A stretch of DNA of 26,536 bases, from positions 1-26,536 of the forward strand of contig CALCDB010000199.1 in assembly GCA_937901395.1 (NCBI GenBank), given 5' to 3'. A program made the position numbers and the translations under genes. The first letter of the stretch is position 1. Every line of letters starts with the position of its first letter. The stretch comes from an uncultured Verrucomicrobiota bacterium (lineage in GTDB: Bacteria > Verrucomicrobiota > Kiritimatiellia > RFP12 > UBA1067). The notes under the pieces are model-generated. The model ran no database searches. It worked only from the letters and a program-made list of their open reading frames with translations, and was not told the origin of the DNA. Positions 18,045 through 26,536 of this stretch are shown one piece after another.

Positions 18045-21000
18045 ATGAGAAAGTCAGTTCTTGCCTTGTCGTTGATTGCGCTTGGTTTAAGCGCATTCGC
18101 TGGAGAGAAGATCGCGGAATATACGCTACCTAATGTCAATGCGGAACTTATTGAAAGCACCGCTTGGCCGGATAGGAGCTATATCGCAGTTGATGATGGG
18201 GAATATATTTCGCCTTACGAACCCGAGGGCGCCCCGCAAATTCCGTATCGCGTTTTGCAATTCGCGATTCCGGACGGCTACGACGTTAAGAGCGTAAGCG
18301 CGGAAGTGGAGGCATGGACGACGCTCTCGGAGAATGTGCGCGTAATGCCGATTCAGCCGCCGATCCCGACGAACACTCCCGAAGGGACGATTCCGGAGTT
18401 CGTCGAACTCGACCCAACTTATATGGTGCTGGGCGGCTATCCCATGACGCCAGCCGAAAAGCTCTCCACCTACACGCAAAACGGAATCGAGTTGGTTTCG
18501 GTCAAGGCGACGCCATTTAGGTGGAATCCGATGACGCGTCTGTTGGAGCGGGCGAAGAATATGAGAGTCATAGTTACCTTCTCGCAAAAGCCGCCGCTCG
18601 TTACGACGATGAGCGTCTCCAACGAGCAACCCAAGAAGGTCGTGAACCCGGTATTCCAGAATTGGACGCGCGCAAGCGTCGTCAATCCGCGCGACCTGCC
18701 GCCTCAGCTGATGCAAATGATGGCGGTCGATGACTCCAAGCAAATTTTACTTATCGTGGCTCCTCACGATCTTTATGAGGATTGGAAGTGGTATGCGGAA
18801 GAACGCGCGAAGAACCATCCCGACATCTCCTTTGATGTAGTCGATACAGCGACTATCTACGCGAAATATCCATATCGCAATGTGCGCGTTCCCGCAGAAG
18901 GGCCGATTACCGACTTGAAGGACAGTGAAAGCCGTTATCCTTGCGAATCAATCTGGAAGTGGCTCGTTGACTATCGCAGTCAGCACAACAATCTCCACTA
19001 TGTAGTTTTGGGCGGTATGTGGCTGGATGTTACCGACCCCGTCGTTCACTATATGCACGATGGTACGGAGGTTACGGTCAACAATGCAGTTCCTTCGGTA
19101 AGAGCGGTGATGCGCAACGACATTGCCGATCCGACCGATATGTACTTTGCCTGCCTTGATAAGGAGAGCGGAGACACTCCTCACCACTGGGATGAGAACA
19201 ACAACGGCACCTATTTGGAGGGCGGACGCGACGAGAACGGGCAAACGATAATGGAATACAGTCATTGCAGCATGACGCCGGTAATTGCGGTTTCGCGTAT
19301 TACGGCGAAGCCGATGACGATGGCCGCTACGGTGGAATTCAACCCCGAGTTCGAGCGTAGCGGACAAGTTCTCAATCAGCATCAGATCATCTCGAACATG
19401 CTTTGGAAGGTCCAGAAGACGGAAAAGTCCGACTTTCGCGGTAACTTCAAACTCTGCCTTACCTCTTCGCCGTTAAGCTATTCCGCGCGTTATCTTAACG
19501 ATGGCTTGATGGTTCGTGACGAGATTGAATTCTTTGATCGTGCGCCGAACATGTATGCGCCCGAGCACACCGATAATTTCCGCGACTGCGAGCCGACCGT
19601 GCGTCGTCAAGGGAGCGAACTTACCGCCACGCGTCGTCCGGTAATCGACGCCATATCGTTTCATGAGCCCTCGACGGTTTCGGCGAATGCGACGGCTAAG
19701 ACCTTCAGCGCGGATATGGCGGCGTTCGATCGGGAGATCGGAGTGGTGTTCGGTCATGGCTGGGCGGGCGGTTCGGGCTTCTTCTCGGCTACTCACTTCT
19801 CGACTTGCGCGAGCATGACGCGAATCAACGTCGTTGGTATTTCGTGCGAAACGGGGTACCTCGATATCTACGGGAATCAGAACGGCAAGAGCGTCGCCAA
19901 TCTCTGCTTGGGCGAATCGGGCACAGCCAACGTGACAGCAAGCGGTGGCTTTATCGCGTCCGTCAATAACACGCGTTTGGGGTGGACGACATTCGAGTGC
20001 GACACTTATCGGGGCAGGGCGCTTTCGCACGTTCTGCACTATCACATGATAAATGGCGTCGAGAATGGAATGACCGCGGGCGATGCGTGGCTTAATATGG
20101 CGCTTAGGTATCTCGGCAAGACGGGCAATCACATCAACTCGACGGGCGGTCAGTGCTACACCGAAGAAATGCTCTTCGGCGATCCGCTGATTAAGTTGGA
20201 GGAAATTTCCAATCACGCTTGGGATGGCGGAACGAGCGGCGACTGGAATTTCGGGACGGTCGATGCGGCGACTTTCAATACTACCGACTCAACCACCGTC
20301 AATGTCGCGCCTCAGGACGAGGTGAACACGCCTTATGGCGCGATGTCGGTGGCAATTACGCAAAACGCGGGGGACACCTTCAAGTTCACGGGCGATGGCG
20401 CTCTTAAGGTCATGCGGGGAATTGCGGTCTCGGGCGGTAATTTGGAGATTGGCATCCAAGGTGGCCAAGGCGGCGCCGTTACGTACGATGAAAGTAGCGA
20501 GAAGAATACCGCGAAACGCGAGAACTATCTTCAATTCACCAATACGGGAACGGTTACTTTCAATGATATTAGCGAGGACGCATACTTCTTTGTCAACGGA
20601 ATCAAGAACGCCTCGCAAGTTACCTTCGCGGGCGCGGGCGCGATCATCAATACGGATGAGTTTGACGATGAGTTGAATGGGCTCGTTTTCCAAGGGCCGA
20701 ACGATTTTGATCCGCGCACGGCGCCGGCGAACGTAATCCGCGCGAATCTCTCGAAGAATGTCGGAGCGCTCGCGCGGTTTATGCCGTTTACCCTCAATAA
20801 TTCCGCGCTGGCGCTCGAAACGCACGATGCGTTTAACGGGTACGCGGGCGAGATATTCATGACGCTTAATAACTCGGTCTTGAAGTTCCGCGAAAATCGT
20901 TGGCGTGGGCTTATCGATCAAGAATACTTCGAAAAAGTGCGCGGCAAGCTCTATCTTAATAGTTCGACCTTGGTTGCCGATTATCCGTGCAATGTGTACT

Positions 21001-24000
21001 TAAAGGAGCCGACGATTGAAGTTACGGGTAATTCGTCCATCGAAACTACCAATAAAGGCAAGTTCAAGCTCGATGGAATAACGACGATTGTGCTTAAAGA
21101 CAGCGCGACCATTACCATCAATGCGGACTTCGAGGTTCTTGAGGGCGGCGGAATTGAGATCATCGGTTCAGGTCGGGCGATTATCGCGAACGCGAAGGGA
21201 CTCGTTGGCACTGTTAGCATTGGCGGGGGCGTGACGTTGGAGCTGGAAGAAATTCCGCTACCGGAAGTGACGGAACTCGCGCTTGCGGATGGCGCCAAGA
21301 TCGTGCTTCCGCATGTGGAGGGCAACTTCTATCAGATTCTGCCTTTGACCAGCGCGTTGACGGTTGAGGATGACGCAACAATCGAAGTTTATTCCAAGCT
21401 CGATGGCGTCGAAACGAAGATCGACGCAGAGCTCACGCAGACCGGTGCGATTTTCGAATCGGGAACGCTGCTTGAATGGTCGGATAAGGAAGGTACTTGG
21501 TCGGAAGATCCTTTCGCCAAGCCGTGGATCAAGAATGGAATTCGCATGTCGTTCGATCCTGCGGAGCGGGCGTACTTCCCAGATTTGAGAAATGCATCGG
21601 GGATCGTTCCCGAGGCGCATGTCAGCGTGGCGGAGACGATTGAAAGTCCGTTCACTTGCTTCGCCAACAAAGAAACCGCCTATATCTTCAGCCGCTCGGC
21701 GATGGAATCGGCGCAAAGCGCTACCATTACTTTCGACTCGCTCGTGATTGGCGGAGAGACCTACTTTAACCTACCGACTTTCTACAAGACTCGGCTTTAT
21801 GTTTCAGGCGGATACTTTGCGGGTACGGATGTAACTACTCCGCTCATCGAGGTTGCCAAAGGCGGTGTTTTGGAGGCGGAGTCGATTGCCACGCCTACTA
21901 TCGCGTTGACGGAGGTGAGAGTAGAAGAGGGCGGCGTTCTTGTGCTTACTGGCGATCACGCGATGAACCTGACGCTGGAGACGGGCGCGATCTTAAAGCC
22001 AGTCGTGGGCAAGTCGCTTACTTGGAATGACTCCACCTTTGTCAATTGGCCGACGGATAGCAAGATCATGGTGGATGTGAGCGAGTGGGAGGCGACGGAT
22101 AATCTGGTGCCGATTATCGAGGGCGTGAATGCGGATATGGCGCTATTATCGCGCATGGAAGTTTCGGACAACAAGGTAACGCTCGCCATTGATGGAGATG
22201 GCGACATCTGTCTTGTTCGGTGCGATACGGACGCCTCGCCGTTTACGTTGGATATGACGGACGAGACGACCGATTGGGATACGGATAATTGGTACGCCAA
22301 CGGAACGAAGTTCGCGAAGAAGTGGAGCGAGAGCTATCCGAATTGGCTCGCGACGGGCGAAATCACCGTTTCGCAAGATGGTGCGGAGCTCGATCTTAAT
22401 GTCGGCGCCCACTTCGATACCCTTGCCTTCAAGACTGACTTGGAAAATGCGAACGTCAAGCTCATTTTGGGCGAAGGCGGAGAGCTTTTGGCTAAGGAAG
22501 TTAGCTTCGCGGGTTTTGCCAAGGCGGAGATTACCAATCTCGAATTGGGGACGGGCGTGTTGACGGCGGCGACCGATACGCACATTCACGGCAAGTGGTC
22601 GGGCGTTCTCAACGCGATTGGCGACGATACCATCTACATTTACGATCCCGAAGAACCATGGATGCTGGCGGAAGGTATTCAAGGCACGATTTACGTAGGC
22701 GTTACCTCGCGTGCACGCGCCGAACGGCAGAAGATCATCAAGATTAAGGAAGATTCCGATTGGCCGATTGGCGGTCTTACGGTAAAGGCATTCGATCCGG
22801 CGACGGGTGCGGAACGCGAAGATTGCATGATCGTGCGCGAAGGCGAGTGGGTGTATCTCGTTCCGCCGCCGCCGACCGCGCACGCTCCGCAAGGCGAAAA
22901 CGATTGGTCGGAGCTTACTTGGATCGCGTATGATAACGCGGAAGTGACGATTGAGGATTGGCGCAACATCTATTGGGCGAAGATCGTTTCGGACGATGAT
23001 GGCGCAGTTGTGGTGATGGATGGCGGACCCTCCACGCGCCTCACGATTGGCGCAGGGAATAAGCTTACCTTGAAGGCGAAAGACGCCGACCCAATCAACA
23101 TCCCGAAAGAGTTGGAGGTAAACGCCGAGGTGACGATCAAGGGCGCGATTTTGCCGATGCTCGAGTATGCGGCGGGCGAAGGCAAGCTCATTCTCGATAC
23201 GGGCGACATTACCGAGATCATCATTCCCGGCAGCGTGATGCCGATCGATGAAAAGACCTATGTGGAAGTAAAGGCCGGTTCGACGCTGCGCTTCGCCCAC
23301 CAGACCTACTTCCAGAAAAAGGAGGCGAACTTCTCGCGGATTACTGGCGAGGGCACCTTGGAGATTAAGGATATTTCGGGCGTTTCGTCGCGCTTCATTA
23401 TGCCCAATAGCAATGTGATGTTTAGCCGCGATCTCTCCTTCGTGCTCAATACGACGCTGGAGCTGCAGACCTCGCACAAGACAAATCCGTTGGAGGTGAG
23501 CAACCTCTCCGGCTCGGGCACGTTTGGCTTTGGCGAAATGACGATTGATAGGATGCTTAAGATGATTAACAGCGCGCCGTATAACGGCAATATTATAGCA
23601 TTTGGCAAGGATTACGCCGGTACGCGGGTTCTGAGAACCCGTCAAACCAAGGTAACCGAGTGGACGAATACATTGCCGACATGGTTCGGGCTTCCGTTCT
23701 TTTCGGTGGTGTTTGATAGTAAGCTAATTGTTGCGGGCGAGGGGAGCGCATCGTTTGATCATCGCCTGATCTATTCGGGTATTGCCAGCAATGCTTATAG
23801 GGGAGGAAGTAGCGCGAATGGCGATTATGGCAATAATCACGATTTGGAAATTGAAAGCACGGGCTGCTTTGAGCTTAACGGCTACTGGAACGGCAAGATT
23901 ACCAATAATGGTATTTTAGTGCTTGGCCGCCGGAAACAGATTATCCCAAAAACAGACTACACAGGTACAGGGTTTGAGGGCAGTGGACGAATTGCCACAT

Positions 24001-26456
24001 TGGGCGATAAGATCGACCTTACCGCGTTTCCGGTGTTCAAGACCCAGTATGCGCTCGCTTCGGGAACATACGGCGAAATTGACTTTACGGTAAGTGATTT
24101 CGATAGCAATGAAGCGGTTATGCGCGTTGAGAGCAACTTCGCCTTGCACGAAAGCGAAAATCTCATTCTCGTTGCGGAAAAGGACGGAGAACATCAATAC
24201 CAGATAGCGACGGCGGATAATATCAAGAATGGTCAGCTCGTATGGCTCGGCAATAAAGGCGAAAGTTCCGGCGATATTGAGCTTGATCTTGCCCCGGGAG
24301 ATGATAATGATATGAACGCTCTCATCGGAGACAAGTTCTTGGGCGTTGCGCCGAAGCTCGTCGTCAATGGTGATAGCGACGGCACCTCCTATCTCGATGC
24401 GACCTCGCAGATTGGATCTTTTGTTGGCGAGCTTACGCTTAATAACGCGACGATGAAGTGCGTTTCGCCGCTTACATCCACGCTTCACAGCGAGCCGGTC
24501 GGCAAGCTCGTCTTCGTGGTGGAAGATCTAACGAAAGAGCTGGTGCTTATGAATCTTCCCGATGGCTTTACATACAATCCCGAGGATTTCACCGTGGAAG
24601 TAGTGGGAACGGATGGAGAAGCGGTGGATGCGTATTGGACGTGGACCACGCAAGACAAAGTGCTAAAGTACATCCTTACCAATCCGGCGACCAGCGCGTA
24701 TATGCCGCGCGCGTTCAGGTTCGACGGCAACTTGGCGGGTTGGGGCTCGAATAGCGTCAACTTGGGCAATGCGACGCCGGATAAGTTCGTCGATTCGCGT
24801 GCCGGGCAGGCGATCACGGATCACAATCCTTATGGTGACAAATTTGAGATTGGCACCAACGATTGGTCGATCAGCTGGGTTGCGCGGCTTTCGGCGAAGG
24901 AGGGAGGCAATCATTTCGCGTTGGGAACCAAGGATGGTGGAGGCGTGGCGCTTTCGACGGTCAATGCGGGTTGTGCGACGATTTCGCGTTGGACGGGTTC
25001 TGGGGATGCCGTCAAGCTCATCGAAGGTAATGTGCCGTTCGCGACGACGCGCTTCAATGCGTATGCGCTAACCTATCGCAAGGGACTCTACACATTCTAC
25101 ATCAATGGCGAAAAAGTTGGTGAAGCCAAGGAGCTCGAAGATGCGCCCGCCTATCCTGAGACGATCAACTGGCAGATTTTCTCAGTTCACGGCGGCAACC
25201 CAGGCGGCACTACGCATGGTACTGACGGAGCGATTGACGACTTTAGACTTTATAATGTCGCCATCGGCGAGACAATGGTCAAGGCGATTGCCGATGAGTT
25301 CAAGCCATGGCCGGACGATACGAACGCCGACGGAGGAGAGATTTACGTGGATGTAAACGATGCGGGGGTCAAGCTTTACTTCGCCGGTTCGGGCATCATC
25401 CATTTGACGCATCGGAAGGGCGAGCCGGGCATCGCGTATGCGGATGGACTTTCTGGCGATGCGAAGATCATCATTGAAGATGGCGTGGAGCTTATTGTGG
25501 AAATGTCCGCCTCCAACCGCATTCCGCTTTCCGGTCGTCAAGTAGAAATCAAGAAGGGCGGACGCTTGGTGCTCAAGCAGACGACGAATATGATTGCAGA
25601 TGGCGAAAATTTCGCATCGGCGGCGGTGAATCTTTCAAACATTACGGGCGCGGGTACGATTGAGCTTCGTTCCGACAATCTTAAATACAAGCTTCGGCTT
25701 GCCTCTTCGCGGAAGTCTTCAATTGTTGACGCGCGGTATTGGGATAAAAACCTTTCGGTGTGCATCAACACCCAAATTGAACTTTACAGTAGCTATAACG
25801 AGAACTATCCGCTCATTCTTCGCAACTTGAGCGGCAATGGTTCTTTCTATCATGTGGGCGACAAAGAACTCAATTACATCGAAATCATCCAAACCGAGCG
25901 GACGGCTTGGACGGGAAGCTTCCCGAAGGAGGCGAGGGTTAAGATTGTGGGCGAAGGAGTTGAGCCATCCACCAAGGCGGCATTCGTGTTGATGCCGAAG
26001 AAGGCGTTGCCGAACGGCTTTGAGATTACGACGGCGGAGAATGCGGTTTTGGGAATTACCAGCAACGCCAATCTCGATAACGTTAAAATTACCAACAACG
26101 GCCTCGTTCTCTTGGAGCCGTCGTCGTACGAGACGATTGATCTTACGGAATTTAACTTTGCCTTGCAAACGGGAAACAAGATTGTCCTTTCGGGGAGTGG
26201 TATTTTGCAGGTCGAGAAGGAAACGACGGGCTTCGTGCTTCAGGCCAATCCGCTCGGCACTTTGTGGGTAACTGACGTCGAGGAGAATCCTACGGGAACG
26301 TCGATCATTAACGTTGCTCCGGGATTTGTCTATGATCCCACCAAGTTCCGCGTGGTCTTTGGTGAGGGCAAGCGCGTGGCCACGCCATCCGTTGAGGGGA
26401 ATGTGCTGAAGATTGGGAAACTTCGTTCTCGTCCGCCGCGTATTATAGTTAGGTAG
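18045..26456 (+). CDS. Giant gingipain-like (C25) protease with beta-helix stalk and one LamG domain
   Basis: 2803 aa from the ATG, co-linear with the preceding gene. It has a signal peptide ('SVLALSLIALGLSAFA'), a C25 propeptide-like region with 'APQIPYRVLQFAIPDGY', and a catalytic domain of about residues 233-725. That domain opens 'ILLIVAPHDLYEDW', has 'DPTDMYFACLD' and 'DENNNGTYLEGG', His571 in 'VVFGHGWAGG', Cys601 in 'VVGISCETG', and closes 'EEMLFGDPLIKL'. The Ser usual after 'GHG' is Trp here; the His-Cys spacing of 30 is kept. A beta-solenoid starts at 'WDGGTSGDW' (726), and a LamG domain lies at about 2220-2425. The second C-terminal LamG of the paralog is absent, but the tail 'RPPRIIVR' is kept. 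It begins 20 nt after the previous stop and is probably the last gene of the operon. Active-site residues look intact, so activity is expected. Substrate preference may differ from the paralog. Confidence 0.9.
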   Translation: MRKSVLALSLIALGLSAFAGEKIAEYTLPNVNAELIESTAWPDRSYIAVDDGEYISPYEPEGAPQIPYRVLQFAIPDGYDVKSVSAEVEAWTTLSENVRVMPIQPPIPTNTPEGTIPEFVELDPTYMVLGGYPMTPAEKLSTYTQNGIELVSVKATPFRWNPMTRLLERAKNMRVIVTFSQKPPLVTTMSVSNEQPKKVVNPVFQNWTRASVVNPRDLPPQLMQMMAVDDSKQILLIVAPHDLYEDWKWYAEERAKNHPDISFDVVDTATIYAKYPYRNVRVPAEGPITDLKDSESRYPCESIWKWLVDYRSQHNNLHYVVLGGMWLDVTDPVVHYMHDGTEVTVNNAVPSVRAVMRNDIADPTDMYFACLDKESGDTPHHWDENNNGTYLEGGRDENGQTIMEYSHCSMTPVIAVSRITAKPMTMAATVEFNPEFERSGQVLNQHQIISNMLWKVQKTEKSDFRGNFKLCLTSSPLSYSARYLNDGLMVRDEIEFFDRAPNMYAPEHTDNFRDCEPTVRRQGSELTATRRPVIDAISFHEPSTVSANATAKTFSADMAAFDREIGVVFGHGWAGGSGFFSATHFSTCASMTRINVVGISCETGYLDIYGNQNGKSVANLCLGESGTANVTASGGFIASVNNTRLGWTTFECDTYRGRALSHVLHYHMINGVENGMTAGDAWLNMALRYLGKTGNHINSTGGQCYTEEMLFGDPLIKLEEISNHAWDGGTSGDWNFGTVDAATFNTTDSTTVNVAPQDEVNTPYGAMSVAITQNAGDTFKFTGDGALKVMRGIAVSGGNLEIGIQGGQGGAVTYDESSEKNTAKRENYLQFTNTGTVTFNDISEDAYFFVNGIKNASQVTFAGAGAIINTDEFDDELNGLVFQGPNDFDPRTAPANVIRANLSKNVGALARFMPFTLNNSALALETHDAFNGYAGEIFMTLNNSVLKFRENRWRGLIDQEYFEKVRGKLYLNSSTLVADYPCNVYLKEPTIEVTGNSSIETTNKGKFKLDGITTIVLKDSATITINADFEVLEGGGIEIIGSGRAIIANAKGLVGTVSIGGGVTLELEEIPLPEVTELALADGAKIVLPHVEGNFYQILPLTSALTVEDDATIEVYSKLDGVETKIDAELTQTGAIFESGTLLEWSDKEGTWSEDPFAKPWIKNGIRMSFDPAERAYFPDLRNASGIVPEAHVSVAETIESPFTCFANKETAYIFSRSAMESAQSATITFDSLVIGGETYFNLPTFYKTRLYVSGGYFAGTDVTTPLIEVAKGGVLEAESIATPTIALTEVRVEEGGVLVLTGDHAMNLTLETGAILKPVVGKSLTWNDSTFVNWPTDSKIMVDVSEWEATDNLVPIIEGVNADMALLSRMEVSDNKVTLAIDGDGDICLVRCDTDASPFTLDMTDETTDWDTDNWYANGTKFAKKWSESYPNWLATGEITVSQDGAELDLNVGAHFDTLAFKTDLENANVKLILGEGGELLAKEVSFAGFAKAEITNLELGTGVLTAATDTHIHGKWSGVLNAIGDDTIYIYDPEEPWMLAEGIQGTIYVGVTSRARAERQKIIKIKEDSDWPIGGLTVKAFDPATGAEREDCMIVREGEWVYLVPPPPTAHAPQGENDWSELTWIAYDNAEVTIEDWRNIYWAKIVSDDDGAVVVMDGGPSTRLTIGAGNKLTLKAKDADPINIPKELEVNAEVTIKGAILPMLEYAAGEGKLILDTGDITEIIIPGSVMPIDEKTYVEVKAGSTLRFAHQTYFQKKEANFSRITGEGTLEIKDISGVSSRFIMPNSNVMFSRDLSFVLNTTLELQTSHKTNPLEVSNLSGSGTFGFGEMTIDRMLKMINSAPYNGNIIAFGKDYAGTRVLRTRQTKVTEWTNTLPTWFGLPFFSVVFDSKLIVAGEGSASFDHRLIYSGIASNAYRGGSSANGDYGNNHDLEIESTGCFELNGYWNGKITNNGILVLGRRKQIIPKTDYTGTGFEGSGRIATLGDKIDLTAFPVFKTQYALASGTYGEIDFTVSDFDSNEAVMRVESNFALHESENLILVAEKDGEHQYQIATADNIKNGQLVWLGNKGESSGDIELDLAPGDDNDMNALIGDKFLGVAPKLVVNGDSDGTSYLDATSQIGSFVGELTLNNATMKCVSPLTSTLHSEPVGKLVFVVEDLTKELVLMNLPDGFTYNPEDFTVEVVGTDGEAVDAYWTWTTQDKVLKYILTNPATSAYMPRAFRFDGNLAGWGSNSVNLGNATPDKFVDSRAGQAITDHNPYGDKFEIGTNDWSISWVARLSAKEGGNHFALGTKDGGGVALSTVNAGCATISRWTGSGDAVKLIEGNVPFATTRFNAYALTYRKGLYTFYINGEKVGEAKELEDAPAYPETINWQIFSVHGGNPGGTTHGTDGAIDDFRLYNVAIGETMVKAIADEFKPWPDDTNADGGEIYVDVNDAGVKLYFAGSGIIHLTHRKGEPGIAYADGLSGDAKIIIEDGVELIVEMSASNRIPLSGRQVEIKKGGRLVLKQTTNMIADGENFASAAVNLSNITGAGTIELRSDNLKYKLRLASSRKSSIVDARYWDKNLSVCINTQIELYSSYNENYPLILRNLSGNGSFYHVGDKELNYIEIIQTERTAWTGSFPKEARVKIVGEGVEPSTKAAFVLMPKKALPNGFEITTAENAVLGITSNANLDNVKITNNGLVLLEPSSYETIDLTEFNFALQTGNKIVLSGSGILQVEKETTGFVLQANPLGTLWVTDVEENPTGTSIINVAPGFVYDPTKFRVVFGEGKRVATPSVEGNVLKIGKLRSRPPRIIVR
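18069..18171 (+). repeat. 103-bp perfect direct repeat, copy B (N-terminal module)
   Basis: Identical to 8740-8842 and in the same reading frame position of the paralogous gene, 9329 bp downstream of copy A. Homology outside the block is only at protein level. Confidence 0.95.
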
Positions 26457-26478
26457 GGCGTTTTATGCGTCCTCGAAA

Positions 26479-26536
26479 GTGATACCGACACATTGGGCTC
26501 ACTATAGGGACACTTTGCCTTTTTGATACCGACATA
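26479..26536 (+). repeat. 22-nt-period degenerate repeats, possible IS21-like element end
   Basis: TGATACCGACA occurs at 26480-26490 and again at 26524-26534, exactly 44 nt apart. Halfway between, at 26503-26512, lies the related TATAGGGACA, so three units are spaced 22 nt apart. On the minus strand the units read TGTCGGTATC / TGTCCCTATA. These resemble the multiple short repeats, often beginning TGT, near the tips of IS21-family elements. That comparison is from memory. The array may continue past the window. No transposase gene is visible. The 22 nt between the last gene and this array hold only a weak hairpin. Confidence 0.4.

Noticed and set aside
22146..23645. 499-aa open frame on the minus strand inside the second giant gene
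   Set aside because: It is an Arg/Asn/Ile-rich mirror of the coding strand's codon bias, has no plausible ribosome site, and lies wholly within a strongly supported protein with intact domains.
8716..26456. Classical type V autotransporter or T9SS substrate
   Set aside because: The stalks look autotransporter-like, but neither C-terminus shows a 12-strand barrel region with a terminal aromatic residue, nor a recognisable T9SS CTD; both end in Arg.
26455..26473. Hairpin AGGGCG-N7-CGTCCT right after the last stop codon
   Set aside because: Only 6 bp including one G-U pair, and no U-run follows, so an intrinsic terminator is not supported.
26498..26510. CTCACTATAGGGA, matching the core of a T7 RNA polymerase promoter
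   Set aside because: The upstream TAATACGA recognition part is absent, and the match falls within the 22-nt repeat register. It is probably coincidence, though a contig-edge artefact cannot be excluded.
26479..26536. CRISPR array
   Set aside because: The 22-nt period leaves no room for separate repeats and spacers, and the intervals themselves are partly similar.

Overview
The window reads as a dense, one-directional secreted-protein locus. It probably comes from a Gram-negative member of the PVC group, most likely Kiritimatiellota/Verrucomicrobiota. This placement is an inference from the protein architectures: very long signal-peptide proteins that combine LamG (concanavalin-like) domains with autotransporter-like beta-strand repeats beginning with 'W.GG.SG.W' blocks, next to a sulfatase and KP-43-like subtilases. 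No rRNA, tRNA or housekeeping marker is present to confirm it.

Layout, all on the + strand. Positions 1-942 hold the 3' part of a sulfatase cut by the window edge. A 135-nt gap follows, carrying a good sigma70-like promoter and a strong Shine-Dalgarno. Then come five tightly packed genes separated by 7-20 nt, very likely one operon of about 25.4 kb: (1) a 1275-aa secreted LamG/beta-helix protein; (2) a 743-aa KP-43-like subtilisin with an N-terminal membrane/signal segment and a prodomain; (3) a 515-aa paralogous subtilisin with a signal peptide but no prodomain; (4) a 3102-aa and (5) a 2803-aa protein, each with a gingipain-like (peptidase family C25) propeptide and catalytic domain at the N-terminus, followed by about 2000 residues or more of beta-solenoid stalk and LamG domain(s). 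The last 80 nt are non-coding and hold degenerate repeats with an exact 22-nt period, possibly an insertion-sequence end.

Working model (inference): the operon encodes an exported proteolytic apparatus. Two giant stalked cysteine proteases carry carbohydrate- or protein-binding modules, two subtilisins may mature them or add activity, and a LamG beta-helix protein may act as an adhesin or accessory. The neighbouring sulfatase would suit growth on sulfated glycoproteins or glycans such as mucin.

Two features stand out. First, four proteases from two unrelated clans end in the same kind of short C-terminal tail (roughly P-P-[RQ]-[IV]-x-[VF]-R at the very end). The tail is kept even where one giant carries about 335 extra residues just before it, which suggests an undescribed sorting or anchoring signal. 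Second, the two giant genes share a 103-bp block, identical even at silent sites, that covers the end of the signal peptide and the mature N-terminus, while the rest of the genes has diverged strongly. This points to gene conversion or a recombining N-terminal cassette.
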